Positions 39,001 through 49,165 of a stretch of DNA of 64,000 bases are shown piece after piece (within the stretch, counting starts at the first letter, position 1; every line of letters begins with the position of its first letter). Made by a program: the position numbers and the translations under genes. The notes beneath the pieces were generated by a model that searched no databases, was not told the origin of the DNA, and saw nothing but the letters and a program-made list of their open reading frames with translations. The stretch is from Rhodocollybia butyracea (Eukaryota; Basidiomycota; Agaricomycetes; Agaricales; Omphalotaceae): contig JADNRY010000119.1 in the NCBI GenBank assembly GCA_015501585.1, forward strand, positions 121,903-185,902, given 5' to 3'.

Positions 39001-40735
39001 GACAACCCGCCCTCGCTCCCTTACATATTGATAGTCTGGTTAGGTACGGTAGTGTTTTTGTTAGGTTGTTTTATAGCACCTTTCGCATACCTACACGTAA
39101 ATACCCAAATACCGCCAAGGATCCAGTGTCCGGAGTTGCACCTTGGAATTGGGTATCAGGTGATGTGACTCCTGTGATATCAGAATGAGACCCATCAAAC
39201 GGTCCCTCGGCTTGCTCAATACTCTTTGCAGCCTCCAACCATTGCTGTTGCCACTGGTTTTTTTTTTGTTGGCTCTGCAGATCTGCATTCAAGTCCTGAG
39301 CAATGTGCAACCTGTGAGATGCCTCTTTTGGCGAGATCTTTGTCGTCGACGACAAGAGCTTTCCCAGAGCAAACTTTTCACTCAGCTTTACTGTACATTG
39401 CTGACTGCCACACCTTTCACTCCTGAATGCAAGCTGAGACTGAGAGTTTTGACATACTGCAATCCACTAATTTGCTGACTTTGATTACAGAGAGTGATTC
39501 AGGGAGCGAAGGTGCTGATTTTGATGCTGAGAGAATGGACAAAGCAGCGCCGGGTAATGGCATACCAATGTCAAGGTCCTGAAGATTATTTTCAGGAACA
39601 AAATCTTTGAAGTCAGCACATAATGCCGAGTATTTTGCTGTATCCTTGGCAGTAATCCCAGCGATATAATTGGCTTTCTTGCGTGCATTGGTACTGTCGT
39701 TGTCAGCATCAGTTATGATTAGCACATCCTCTTCACTTTACGAGTCAAAGATGCTGTCATCCTTGTCCTTGCATATCTCATCATTGGATTCAAAGTCAGA
39801 GAGTGATTCGCCTTCACCAACCGGCTGATACATCTGCTCTGATGCAAGGTGTAACAAAGGCTGCTTGACAAATGAGGGTTTTCTGTGTGCAGGTATGAAA
39901 AGAATGTCATGGCAGAGATGAACAGCTTCATTGTATGCCATAGTGACCAGAGTGTCTAGATTCAAGCAAGAGATGTTGGCTGAAGGTACTGGCTCAGAAG
40001 AGTTAGCTCAGAGATCAGCTATCTCGTCAAAGAGATAACCTGAAGCAGAATCCTTTGAACACTTGAATGTGACCAAGCCGGATTCTAAAATGTGTTGTTG
40101 AAGCATAACATGCTGAACAATCTTCAAAAATTCAGCATATGAGAAGTTAGGGAGCATGTCACGAGCAACCCCAAAGAAGTGCTCGACCCACTCTGTGGAA
40201 ATGAGACAAAAGTGAACTGGGATGGTTGGGTAATACTCTGAGTATGCAAGTGTCAGAAGCACCAGAGTATCACAGTCTTTTACAGAGGCAGTTGAATATG
40301 CGTAAGCTAGCTGGTGAGATAAACAACCTTTTTGTTGAATAGAGATCTGGAAATTTCTCTGAAAGACCAACAATATGATAATAGATGAAGTTCAACCAGA
40401 ACTGTGCACAAAAAGCTGCCAGAACACAATCTTCGATAGACATTGTTGAGCTCATCCAGGCCTCAAAAAGGGTGCCTATTGCATTGAAATCAGAACAATT
40501 ATTTATCAAGGGCAACCACTACAAACTCACCTTGGACAAAGAGGTAAACAAAGGATCCCTCAAAGCCTGGACAGATCTTTCACTCATCATTGCTAGTCTC
40601 TGTCATTAACTCAAGAACATTGACATGAAAGATTTGACAAGCAGCACCATCATCCTGCTTGTCAACATTATCAATGTCCTGAAACTGGAGACCAGCTTCA
40701 TTGAGGTGGTAAAGATCTATAAGCAGCTGGTGCTT
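36077..40735 (-). pseudogene. Broken gene of a repeated Agaricomycete 'TE.VEHFFG.AR' family
   Basis: Minus-strand blocks in order: 'AFCAQFWLNFIYYHIVG' (near 40400), 'DCDTLVLLTLAYSEYYP' then 'STEWVEHFFGVARDMLPNF' (near 40200), 'AKYSALCADFKDFVP' (near 39625), 'ISPKEASHRLHIAQDLNADL' (near 39300), and finally 'MYIGQVLDIHKKG' with 'LSYLSL' (near 36540-36450) and the tail 'YHLHTHAPAANILYHLG' to the stop at 36077. I have seen this block order in multicopy hypothetical proteins of mushrooms, some likely transposon-borne, but no function is established. The frame is broken at several places, and about 2.4 kb (roughly 36620-39070) separates the last two parts, consistent with an insertion. Confidence 0.5.
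36620..39070. other. Probable insertion of unknown type (LTR-like in places)
   Basis: This stretch interrupts the gene above. The 38150-38400 part looks promoter-like: 'tatataagcc', pyrimidine-rich tracts, then a run to 'gtgtgacacc'. That would fit an LTR or solo LTR. I could not pair it with a second copy or find target duplications. Low confidence. Confidence 0.3.
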
Positions 40736-41325
40736 TAGTTTTATTATAATACCAACCAATAACTTATCAGTAGTGTATTATAATATCATCGATAAGACCT
40801 AGGGGAGGTGGTATTATAGTAATATGACTGATAAGGAGAGTAGGGGGGTCATGTATTATAATACCACTGATAACAGGTAAGAATTATGTACAAAGAGAAC
40901 GGCTGATTCGATATCATCACATGACTTTAATATTGAGGCTGCCAACCTGAATGGGTTAGGTTGTCTCAGGTTAGGGGTTAGGGTTGGTTAGGATCATGGT
41001 TAGGGTTAGGGTTGGGTGGGTTAGGGTAGGTTAGGGTTAGGGTGGCTGTTAGGGCTAGTGGGTTAGGGCTAGGGTTAGGGTCACCCCCTAAATTAGGGTT
41101 AGGTTGGCCTAGTCCTAACCCTAACCTAACACTAGCAGGGGCAAGCCCCTGCACCCCATTGATATTCTCAACCCTAACCCTAACCCCTAACCCTAACTAT
41201 GTGCTTCCCATGCTTGGCAATGTCCCAGACAGCTCTCTATGTTACAAAGTGCTAACCCTAATGAGAGCTGCCTGTGACATTGCATAGTGTTAAAAGTTAT
41301 CAGTCATATTATAAAGTCCACTGCA
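40736..41325. mobile_element. Telomere-like block with flanking AT-rich inverted repeats
   Basis: 40957-41090 carries degenerate TTAGGG units on the plus strand, and 41095-41200 carries CCCTAA units, so two arrays face each other. On the left, four copies of a 'tattataataccactgataa'-like unit occur between 40742 and 40875. On the right, an inverted 'ttatcagtcatattata' lies at 41299-41315. The block interrupts sequence related to the family gene at 36077-40735. The symmetric flanks suggest a small element carrying telomere-like DNA rather than a chromosome end. Confidence 0.5.
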
Positions 41326-41729
41326 AGTGAACTCAAAGTTACACTTATGAAGACATGGCAACAATCATTGCACTTCTTAAATGATCAATCAGATTAATAA
41401 AACAAAATCAACGATTGTATTTGAGCTTCAGACTACCTAAGTACTCTAACTACATAATGAAATTAAAGGATGCATCATCTTGATTAAAGCCAATGACTAC
41501 ACTACCCCCAATAAATACAGAAACAGACAAAAAAAGAAGGATAAGGCAAAAGAGCAGGAATAATTGATCAATTTAGTCAAAAGAATGGAAATTTTAAATG
41601 ATCCTTGAAGCCATAATCCTTAAAAAGACACTCCAGAATAAACAGGGGATGAGGGAGATGATGATGGAAGAGGTGAGGCAACTCTGTGGGCAGCAGCCTC
41701 AGCTTCCAAACCTCCAATGTCAACTTTGG

Positions 41730-42446
41730 TAGAGATGTCCACAAGTCCTAATCCAAGTATACTTGGATCCGGCGCGCAAGTACCTGTGGCCCAAAAGCCT
41801 TGACTTGTGACCTGCGGAAGATCCGTGGGAAACGGATCTTTGACTCGCAGGTAATTTACCTGCGAGTTCGCAAGTACCTGCAGGTATTTGTGTATTTATG
41901 TATTTATGCCAAAGAGTGTACTAATAATCATTAATAAAGTACTTACCTGTTTTATGATACATACCATTTATAAAACATTGTACTATAACTGTCTACTATT
42001 ATTTCATACTTAGTTATGAAGTACATATGTACTGACACAAAGGTTTTACATTGTAGACAGCTCACGGCAAAGGGGCGCTTAAATTAGCGCCATACGTCGT
42101 GAGCTGTCTACAACCTCAAACATATGTGCCAGTACTTGATAAGTACTATAATAAACATGATACTATGAATTACTGTAAGTTTTGAGTGTTAACTGACAAA
42201 TATTGTTGCTTGTACTATAAATTTTGAGCACTAATTAACAAATGTATGGGTTTACATTGCTTGTACAAGTCATAAAAATACCCGCAAGTACCTGCAAGTC
42301 AGCTGAAATTCTCCAAAGTCTGACCTGTGACCTGCGCCGGACCCGTGGGAAACGGATCATGGGATCCACGGGTCACATACTTGCAGGTTTTCCCACAGAT
42401 CTTACCTGCGAGTACCTGTAAAGACCTGGACTCGTGGACATCTCTA
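41730..42446. mobile_element. hAT-type MITE, 717 bp, with 8-bp target duplication
   Basis: Terminal repeats tagagatgtccac (left) and gtggacatctcta (right) are perfect inverses. They are flanked by the 8-bp direct repeat aactttgg at 41722-41729 and 42447-42454. An 8-bp duplication and a 'TAGAGATG' end are classic hAT superfamily features. No coding capacity. Two copies of a 'gtgacctgcg..ccgtgggaaacggatc' phrase lie near the ends. Confidence 0.85.
42029..42138. repeat. Nested foldback inside the hAT MITE
   Basis: Arms of about 40 bp (42029-42067 and 42098-42138) pair, with a perfect core 'gtagacagctcacg'. The loop holds a second hairpin, ggcgct/agcgcc. This looks like an independent foldback element inserted inside the MITE. 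Confidence 0.65.
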
Positions 42447-43623
42447 AACTTTGGTGAGATCATCTGCCTCAACATCAAGCAAGAATTCTTTGTTTGATTG
42501 TGTGCTGCAAAGATATAAGAATATTATTCCAAATTAATAAGAATCGCTCACAGAATGAGCTTGTAAAGCTTGTGGCAAAATTGTCAGCCCGGATTGGAGC
42601 TTCCTTGGCAATTCTTTGAAAAGATGATAAATGGAAACAGTAACTAAAGAACCCATCAGTGGTTGTACAAGAAAAGTTGACATAACATAACATACCGAGG
42701 TCTAGCTGTATCAGAAAACTCAGCATGTCTATGAACTCCTTCAGCGTATTCTTGAATTGCATGCTCAATCTACATATAGATAAAGAAAATTTAGTCTTGC
42801 AAACAAAAGAAGGTATGAACTTATGAAGGTAATCATTAAAGCAATTGTAGTGGGTGCAATCTTCCTTACATTGACAATCTCACGAAAGATTTCAATGTTA
42901 GCACCACCTTTAGTAGAGAAAACCTTAAGTCTTAAGATGTGAGCTATGCCTTCACAACCAAATGGAAGCTTAGTATTGTAGGTTTTGTTCTCAAGAAAAA
43001 TATTAGAAAATGTTTCAAAAGATAATAGAATTACTTCTCACCTTGATATCAACTTTGGCGTTGATACACCCCGAGACTTTTTGAGTCTAAAACTAGACTT
43101 AAAGCCCACTACTGGATAGTCCTTGCATGATACATACATAGTGTTCATACCACTTGGAGGACTTCTCCCAGTGCTGTGTTCACTGAAACCCAAATCAGAC
43201 ATGCCCATACAACGCCTGTATTACCTCCGCTTTGTTCGCATGATGGCCTAACATTGATATCAAAACATTGGCCATTTCGGCCCAGACTCTGAATTTGATA
43301 CAATGGCTCAAAAAATTGTCCATATGTTTGACAATTTTATAAAGGTCCTGAATTTCTGAGATATATATTGCATATACCAAAAAGTTACCAGTGGTGGCTA
43401 AAAGCCCTGTATCTTGGCTCTATGCGCCTATCCGGATTATGGTATTTGGATCAAAACTCATTGAGATATAGACAATTGAATTTAACAACTTATGTGGACA
43501 ATTTTTTGATATACAACTTGATATACTGAATAAGGAGTTTAATACTTGGTATGACCCCCGTGTGCACTCACAACTGCTTTGAGCCTTCTAGGCATGCTCC
43601 TAATTAGCCTCTGACAGTCTTCC

Positions 43624-44215
43624 ATTATCCAACACGCTTTTAATAATTATCAACTTGTTATAACAAGTCCAGAGATTTTACAATTATTTATTGTTAATAG
43701 CAATTGATATGAATGACAGGTGTTCTATAGTTGAATGCTGATCAAAGATTCTCATGTGCATATGGCAGAGTGGTTCTGCTGCTGCCGCGATGTTATTCTG
43801 GCATTGATCGGGAGGTTGCTGGTTTGATCCTGGCTGGTAATGTTTTATTATTTCTCCGTTTTATTAAAAGCTTGGTGGGCCTGTGTTAGCGTTTGGCGCC
43901 GCCATAGGCGGCGCGCGCGATGTTAGGGTTAGGGTTTGGGTTAGGGCTTGGCGGCTCGCGCGCAGCGCGAAAGTTAGCGGTTAGGGTTTAGGGTTAGGCG
44001 CCGCCGAAGGCGGCTCGCCCGAAGCGCGAAATTTAGCGGTTAGGGGTTAGGTACATTCTGCTAGCGTAAACGAGGCAGGCCCAAAGTTTACGCGCCTGCG
44101 GGATTACAATAGAATTATTATTATGCCGTCTTGTTATAACAATAAAATTTAAATAATCATACAATGTAGTTACTATAATAACAAGTAGATAATTATTATA
44201 TCTGTGTCCTGAGCT
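43624..44215. mobile_element. 592-bp insertion with 9-bp target duplication, carrying tRNA-like and telomere-like parts
   Basis: The 9-bp direct repeat cagtcttcc (43615-43623 and 44216-44224) flanks the insertion, and the transposase reads across the join once one copy is removed. Inside are a tRNA-like promoter (43755-43840), a GC-rich part with 'ggcgccgcc' palindromes, and TTAGGG-like runs at 43922-43947, 43980-44000 and 44037-44052. Near the two ends 'aataattatcaacttgttat' recurs in inverted orientation. Mobile type is undecided between SINE-like and Mutator-like. Confidence 0.7.
43755..43840 (+). ncRNA. tRNA-like Pol III promoter in the insertion
   Basis: An A-box-like 'TGGCAGAGTGGTTCTGC' (43763-43779) and B-box-like 'GGTTTGATCCT' (43821-43831) have tRNA-type spacing. 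No cloverleaf with a proper acceptor stem forms, so it is a promoter or SINE head rather than a tRNA gene. Confidence 0.45.
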
Positions 44216-45635
44216 CAGTCTTCCTCTGTGATCTCTTGACATTTTTCTGCTACTCTGTCCCACAACTCCCAAGCACCAGAGGGTTGCTTTTCATATTCAT
44301 TAAGTTTGTTTTTGAGGGTTATCCAGAGATGTTCAATGGGATTAAGATCAGGAGACTGTGGGGGCCAATCCATACAGTTGATATTATGGTCATCAAACCA
44401 CTTGGTAGCAACTTTGGAGGTGTGTTTAGGATCATTATCCTGTTGAAAGATGGCTGTCTCTGGACAAAGCAGCAGATTTTTCATGCTTTTCACAAGATTC
44501 CCATCCAAAATGTCAACATACTGCTCCCCATTCATCCTCCCCTCAACCTCCACCAAATTCCCTGCACCCTCCCACCCCATACATTCCCACACCATGATAT
44601 TTCCTCCCCCAAACTTTACAGTTTCCTCAATGGCTCTGTCTCCTACTGATTCTCCCTTTCTTCCCCATACATACTGCTGCCCATCTGACCCATATCTATT
44701 GATTTTGGTCTCATCTGACCAGATAACCCTCTTCCAGTCATCTATGGTCCATTCCAGATACTTCTGAGCAAATGCCAAACGAGCTTTCCTATGACCAGGG
44801 GTGAGCTTTGGCTTTTTCTGCTTTTTATGAGGCTGTATACTGGCTTTGTGAAGGGTGTTTCGGATGGTCTGTGTGGAGACTGGATGGGGAAGGAGTGGAG
44901 CAATGTTTCTAGAAACCTCTGCTGCATTCTTGGCTCTGCCAGTAGAGATTTTCTTGATGACAGCATGTGTTGTAGATTTGAGTCTGTACTGGAATGTTCT
45001 AGTACTTTTGTTAGTATTACTCATTACATACTCAGCCTACTTACCAGTACTATGTAGAATATTCTAGAAGGTATTGTAAGTAGTATAAATACTGTAGAGG
45101 TCCTGGGGGAGACCCAGACAATTGTACTAAAGGTCTAACAACCGAGTGCACAAGTGTAACCAGATCACTTAATCCACAACAGCATGTTCATCAGTAGTAG
45201 AGAGCTTTCTAGGGCAGCCTGCTGGATGGCTCTCCTTGTCTGGAAGTGCCTCTTTTGTCATATAAGCAATCTTCAACCTGGATACCCCTGTTTTAGCAGA
45301 AATTTCCCTGGTAGAAGCGCCAGTTTGAAGCAGAGAGAGGACATTCTCATTCTGTGGGGATGTGAGAGGTCTCATAATTTTGTTGGAACCACAAATCAGT
45401 GAGATATGCTTCAGACAACTTATATGACATCATTATGACATCTACATTACATTATCATACAGTTGGAGCAATGATGTCATTAATGAGGGCTCACAATTGC
45501 GGAGCAAAGATATTAGAACACAAGTTCAAAAAATTGTCCACATGAGTTATCAAATTCAATTCACTATATCTCAATGAGTTTTGATCCAAATGTGACAACT
45601 TAAATATGAGTGTGGAGCCAAGATGTAAGGCTTTT

Positions 45636-46210
45636 TGGGCATTACTTCTTATTTTTCCTCATGTGTTGGAATTGATTCTTATGATGTCATGCGATTTTCC
45701 ATAAATGCGGTGACATCATCGGGATTGATCACTAGGATTGGACTTTCCGAGTGCCGGACTAGGTATTTCGGGCCATTACTCCACAAAGCGTCTCATCCTG
45801 CGGTATATTTCTTGATCCTATCTTTAAACATGCACTATTATATGTTTGTACCTTGTTTCATAGCCTATTTGTATTTCTGCACCGCCTGCGGAGGCCGCGT
45901 ATCTTTTACTTATATTTGTAGATACTTCGTATTGGCTCCCTCAGAGTGTTCTCTTATCTCTGAGGTGAGCCTACTTACTTCCTTTATACTTACTTTTACT
46001 GACGAGGTCCATAGCTGTAGCTTACTGCATACTTTGTTAGGTATTTATCAATACAGAGTGTTCTCTTATCTCTGAGCTGTAGCTTACTGCGTACTTCGTT
46101 AGCTCTTACAGGTTATCGGGCCCCCGAATTGCTCAACTATGTCTTTGTCTGCCACTACTGTTAATGCGCTCACCAATACTCTCCCGAGTAACATCCCTAC
46201 ACATCAGGAA
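45636..46210. other. No supported gene; small tandem repeat
   Basis: A unit 'ctgtagcttactgc.tactt.gttag' occurs at 46014 and 46074, and 'gagtgttctcttatctctgag' at 45945 and 46054. The ORF covering it has no recognisable domain. Confidence 0.4.
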
Positions 46211-46346
46211 TGTTAAACTTTAGACCCGGGATATCCACAAAAGGACGCGAACGATAAACGACGACGTGGTATTAAGACAAGCAAGTGATTTAACATGTGA
46301 CTACGGACCGTAAACTACGTACAGCGTCTTGGCTCATACCAACACA
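46211..46346 (-). repeat. 3' LTR of the Gag-only element
   Basis: 136 bp, nearly identical to 47433-47568; the 3' copy when read on the minus strand. Confidence 0.8.
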
Positions 46347-46567
46347 CCCCCTGAGTCGAGACACCCCCAGAAACTATATCTACATAGAAAGTAAACTGTT
46401 CAATAATCTGAATCACCAGATGACTAAAAGCAGTAAAAATGAAAAGAGATAATTGACTAAAAACCTTCATATTCATCCGCCTCAATCTCGCTCAAGGTAG
46501 CTGCATCTGCAAGATTCAACTCCTCAAAAGAATGAGTAACACTAGAGTCGATGAGTTAGATGATGGG

Positions 46568-47275
46568 TTAAAAACGAGAAGACTGCCGAGGACGGGATTG
46601 AGAAGTGTAAAGTGCTTCTTCACTCTCACCCCCATGATTGGGAGAAGGCAGAGCAGGAACCCAATCACCCCCAGAACGTGCAACCTTGATCAAGGAATCC
46701 CGTTTCCGCAGGTCACTAAGCTCCCAGGCATTAATCGTAGTGATCATGTCAGCAACAGATTTCTGAGGCGATTCATTCTGTAGGACTGTGATGATAGGAC
46801 CATAAACCGCAGAGAGACCACCCAGGATTTTATCCTGAACGAAAGAAGTAGGAAGGGCAACGGCGATAGCATGAAGCTGACGCTCAATGCTGAGCACCTG
46901 CTGAAGGAAAGTATTGGCGGGTTTCCGAATGTCATGGGTGATGGATTGGAACTGGGACATGAGTAACGAACAAGTAGCAGGGTCTGATCGTGTATAGAAG
47001 GCTTCAAGTTGTGCCCAAAGAAGACGGCCACTGTTTGAAACACCTACATTGTCTACCTTGATGCAGACATCTGGGCTCAATGTGAGGTAGAGCATCCCAT
47101 AAGCTTTCAGATTGTCACTAGTCCAAGCTCTGGCTTGTACAGCACCATTTGGGACAGGTACTGAGGGATCAACAGCATTCCAGTACCCTCCTGCAAGCAA
47201 TAAAGCTTGGGCTTGGTTCTTCCAGGTCCAGTAGTTAGTACCCGTGAGTTTGACGATATCAGAAGGTTTGACCAT
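46568..47275 (-). CDS. Copia-type Gag protein
   Basis: 235 residues from the ATG at 47273-47275. Begins 'MVKPSDIVKLTGTNYWTWKN', the usual start of copia Gag-like (UBN2-type) proteins, followed by 'LLWAQLEAFYTRSDPATCSL', 'ADMITTINAWELSDLRKRDS' and a short polar tail. No zinc knuckle and no protease are seen. A Gag of this kind would form the particle, while reverse transcription must be supplied in trans. The frame is fully open between two near-identical LTRs, which suggests recent movement. Confidence 0.75.
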   Translation of the reverse strand: MVKPSDIVKLTGTNYWTWKNQAQALLLAGGYWNAVDPSVPVPNGAVQARAWTSDNLKAYGMLYLTLSPDVCIKVDNVGVSNSGRLLWAQLEAFYTRSDPATCSLLMSQFQSITHDIRKPANTFLQQVLSIERQLHAIAVALPTSFVQDKILGGLSAVYGPIITVLQNESPQKSVADMITTINAWELSDLRKRDSLIKVARSGGDWVPALPSPNHGGESEEALYTSQSRPRQSSRF

Positions 47276-47432
47276 GATAGAATAAGATGGTGGATGAGAA
47301 AGGATGGGATAGAGGTAGCTGATCGTGACAGCAGGCAATAAAAAGGGAGGTGCTGATCGTGACAGCTAACAATAGGAAAAGACCTAGGAAATAGTTGAGC
47401 AGCAGAGCAGTGGTTAACACTTGCCCATAACC

Positions 47433-47568
47433 TGTTAAACTTTAGACCCGGGATATCCACAAAAGGACGCGAACGATAAACGACGACGTGGTATTAAGAC
47501 AAGCAAGTGATTTAACATGTGACTACGGACCGTAAACTACGTACAGCATCTCGGCTCATACCAACACA
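47433..47568 (-). repeat. 5' LTR of the Gag-only element
   Basis: 136 bp. Followed on the minus strand by the primer-binding site at 47421-47432, the same iMet-type site used by the full-length copia element. Confidence 0.8.
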
Positions 47569-47990
47569 TGGCTGCTCCTCGGAGTGAATATAGCGCTGAT
47601 TTCTCTTGAAACCAGCTAATTGCACTTCGTATTTTGCAACTTACAACGACCTTCACGGAAAAGTTCAGAGGAATTGAATATACAGGTCCCCGAAGTACAT
47701 TCCATGGCACAAAAGACAGCTCAAGAGAGGAAGGAAGCACAGGTGGCGGTATGTCGATGTAAGAAGGAAGCAGGAGGTAAAGAGGACGTCGGGAGAGCCT
47801 GGCAAACCGCGGGTAAATTTCCCCAAAAGCCCTGTCACGCTATTTTCCACTCAAAAATAAATAAATTTTATTTGGTTCAGCTTTGAACCACATTATAGGG
47901 TTAGGGAGACATCCGATTTTAACCGATTTGCGCCTTGAACCGGAGTTTCGTTACTGTTTTGTCATTTCTACGCTTCTTGATCAATCGACT
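47569..47990. other. No supported gene
   Basis: Between the short LTR element and the broken EEP gene. A plus-strand ORF of 88 codons is lysine-rich and unrecognised. Confidence 0.4.
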
Positions 47991-48720
47991 ATGCCCTCAT
48001 CTGTCGCGCTCTTTCTGCCACCAGCTGCTTCAACCAAAGCCGGAAACCCAGGTACCCATTCTTTAGACAAACGCAGAGAGCCAGCTGAATCAAAAGCTTT
48101 CTTCCACATCAACGAACATCCACATCTTCCCAACACCAACACTTTCTCTTGTATCATGGAACATCGACGCCTTCTCCTTGCAAGTTGCAACGCATCTGAC
48201 ATCTGTACGTCAAAACTCAAGTACTCGTCAATCATCCTCGAACACATCCCCGATGGCCTCAAACCCCTTGATATCTCTTTGCTTTATGAATTTGCGCTCG
48301 GCGTTGGCATATTTCTCGAACAATACACAGTGGGTATGTGCTGCCCTCCTGTTGAAACGTTGATGGATGCCAATGATGTCGATGAAAAGTCGTTTTAGGA
48401 CTTGCCTTTTTAGCATTAAATATTACTGTGCAGCTCACGCTAATTTGTTTCCTCCGGTCTGGGTTTGCAGAAGGTAGGTCAAAAAGGTTCATGCGCGTAT
48501 CGGCATGCCTGGGTGTGTCTCTCACATGACCTTTCCAAGAAGGAGGAATGCTCTTTCTGTGGACATTATTCCCCAACAGCACGTGACTCAGTCGTCCCTC
48601 TCATCAACCTGCATCTTGACTGGCTTAGCAATACACTACATTACCACACTAAGCGGATAAACATACTGGCGACCGTCCTGTGCGAGGCCGGTTAATGACT
48701 GATTGCTTTAGATTAGGTCC
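47991..48720 (+). pseudogene. Endonuclease/exonuclease/phosphatase gene, copy A, broken
   Basis: The plus strand reads 'LSLVSWNIDAFS' near 48150, the N-terminal metal-binding strand of EEP enzymes. After frame changes it reads 'DSVVPLINLHLDWLSNTL' near 48590, matching the 'R.INVHLDS' strand of the family, then stops in 'ILATVLCEAG'. The remaining catalytic half is absent, and the copia element lies 13 bp further on. Copy B at 62880-63819 aligns throughout. EEP enzymes cut phosphodiester or phosphate bonds with a divalent metal; basidiomycetes have a family resembling tyrosyl-DNA phosphodiesterase 2. This copy is dead. Confidence 0.65.
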
Positions 48721-48732
48721 GTTTACCATTGG

Positions 48733-49158
48733 TATTAGAGGTTGATCGATAAGGCAGACAGTGTACTCAACACTGTTAGTTGGCTCTGGTCACACAGACA
48801 CAGAGGTGACAAAGGTCCAGACACAGACACAGACAGAGAAAACACAACTTGATATTCCACAAGTACATACAGGCTTAAATACGAGTCCAGCGAGTTAATA
48901 ATAAGTACAACGCGTGAAGCGTTCACAGACGGAGTGAGAGTAATAAGATGAGAGTGGAATGGAGCACAAGGAAGGTAAGTAAGTAAGAATAGACGAGAGC
49001 ACGATAATAAAGCAATGTCGAGTGGGCATGATAAAGATAGTACAACTAGTTCACATACCAGTAGTTACAGCGAGAGAGAATGTTCCATAGATAGTAACAA
49101 AGTGAGAAGACTGTTCCATAGTAAGTATAATGAAGATGATAGATGACGAAGTCCAACA
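48733..49158 (-). repeat. 3' LTR of the copia element
   Basis: 426 bp; ends 'gtccaaca' at 49158 next to the polypurine tract. Has an extra 'gaag' near 48970 relative to the other LTR. Confidence 0.95.
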
Positions 49159-49165
49159 CTCCTCC

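Larger units (their letters stand above)
41620..43090 (-). pseudogene. Unidentified minus-strand gene interrupted by a hAT MITE
   Basis: Exon-like blocks read 'NKTYNTKLPFGCEGIAHIL' then 'KVFSTKGGANIEIFREIV' (near 42990-42870), 'IEHAIQEYAEGVHRHAEFSD' (near 42775-42715), 'APIRADNFATSFTSSF' and 'EFLLDVEADDLTKV' (near 42490-42450). The MITE follows; beyond it the same frame resumes with 'DIGGLEAEAAAHRVASPLP' and stops at 41620. Removing the MITE and one copy of its 8-bp duplication gives a continuous frame. I do not recognise the family. The 5' end is lost near 43090. Confidence 0.5.
43539..45375 (-). pseudogene. Tc1-type transposase, interrupted
   Basis: The N-terminal part (45375-45169) carries a helix-turn-helix-like 'TGASTREISAKTGVSR'. 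After about 145 bases of non-coding sequence the main block starts near 45024 and reads the catalytic 'VIWSDETKINRYG', then 'IFQQDNDPKHTSKVA' and 'WPPQSPDLNPIEHLW', giving DD34E spacing. The block halts at 44215 after 'CQEITEED'. The last residues, 'CQRLIRSMPRRLKAVV' up to a stop at 43539, appear beyond a 592-bp insertion. The gap between the N-terminal part and main block could be an intron or another insertion. The protein cannot be made whole from this copy. Confidence 0.8.
43400..45635 (-). mobile_element. Tc1/mariner element with ~110-bp terminal inverted repeats
   Basis: Left arm 43400-43511 and right arm 45524-45635 are inverted copies, sharing 'tttggatcaaaactcattgagatatag' split by few mismatches, 'gtggacaattttttga' and 'tcttggctc'. 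The arms enclose a Tc1-type transposase on the minus strand. No clean TA duplication is visible next to the arms. A further copy of the inner TIR motif ('tcaaaaaattgtcca', 43307) lies just outside the left arm. Confidence 0.8.
46211..47568 (-). mobile_element. Short copia-type element with Gag only
   Basis: Two 136-bp direct repeats (46211-46346 and 47433-47568) begin 'tgttaaactttagacc' and end 'ccaacaca', with only two or three differences. Read on the minus strand, the 5' LTR is followed by a primer-binding site 'GGTTATGGGC' and the internal part ends in a purine-rich 'CTCAGGGGG' tract. The ~1.1 kb interior encodes only Gag. Integrase and reverse transcriptase would have to come from another element. 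No 5-bp target duplication is evident. Confidence 0.75.
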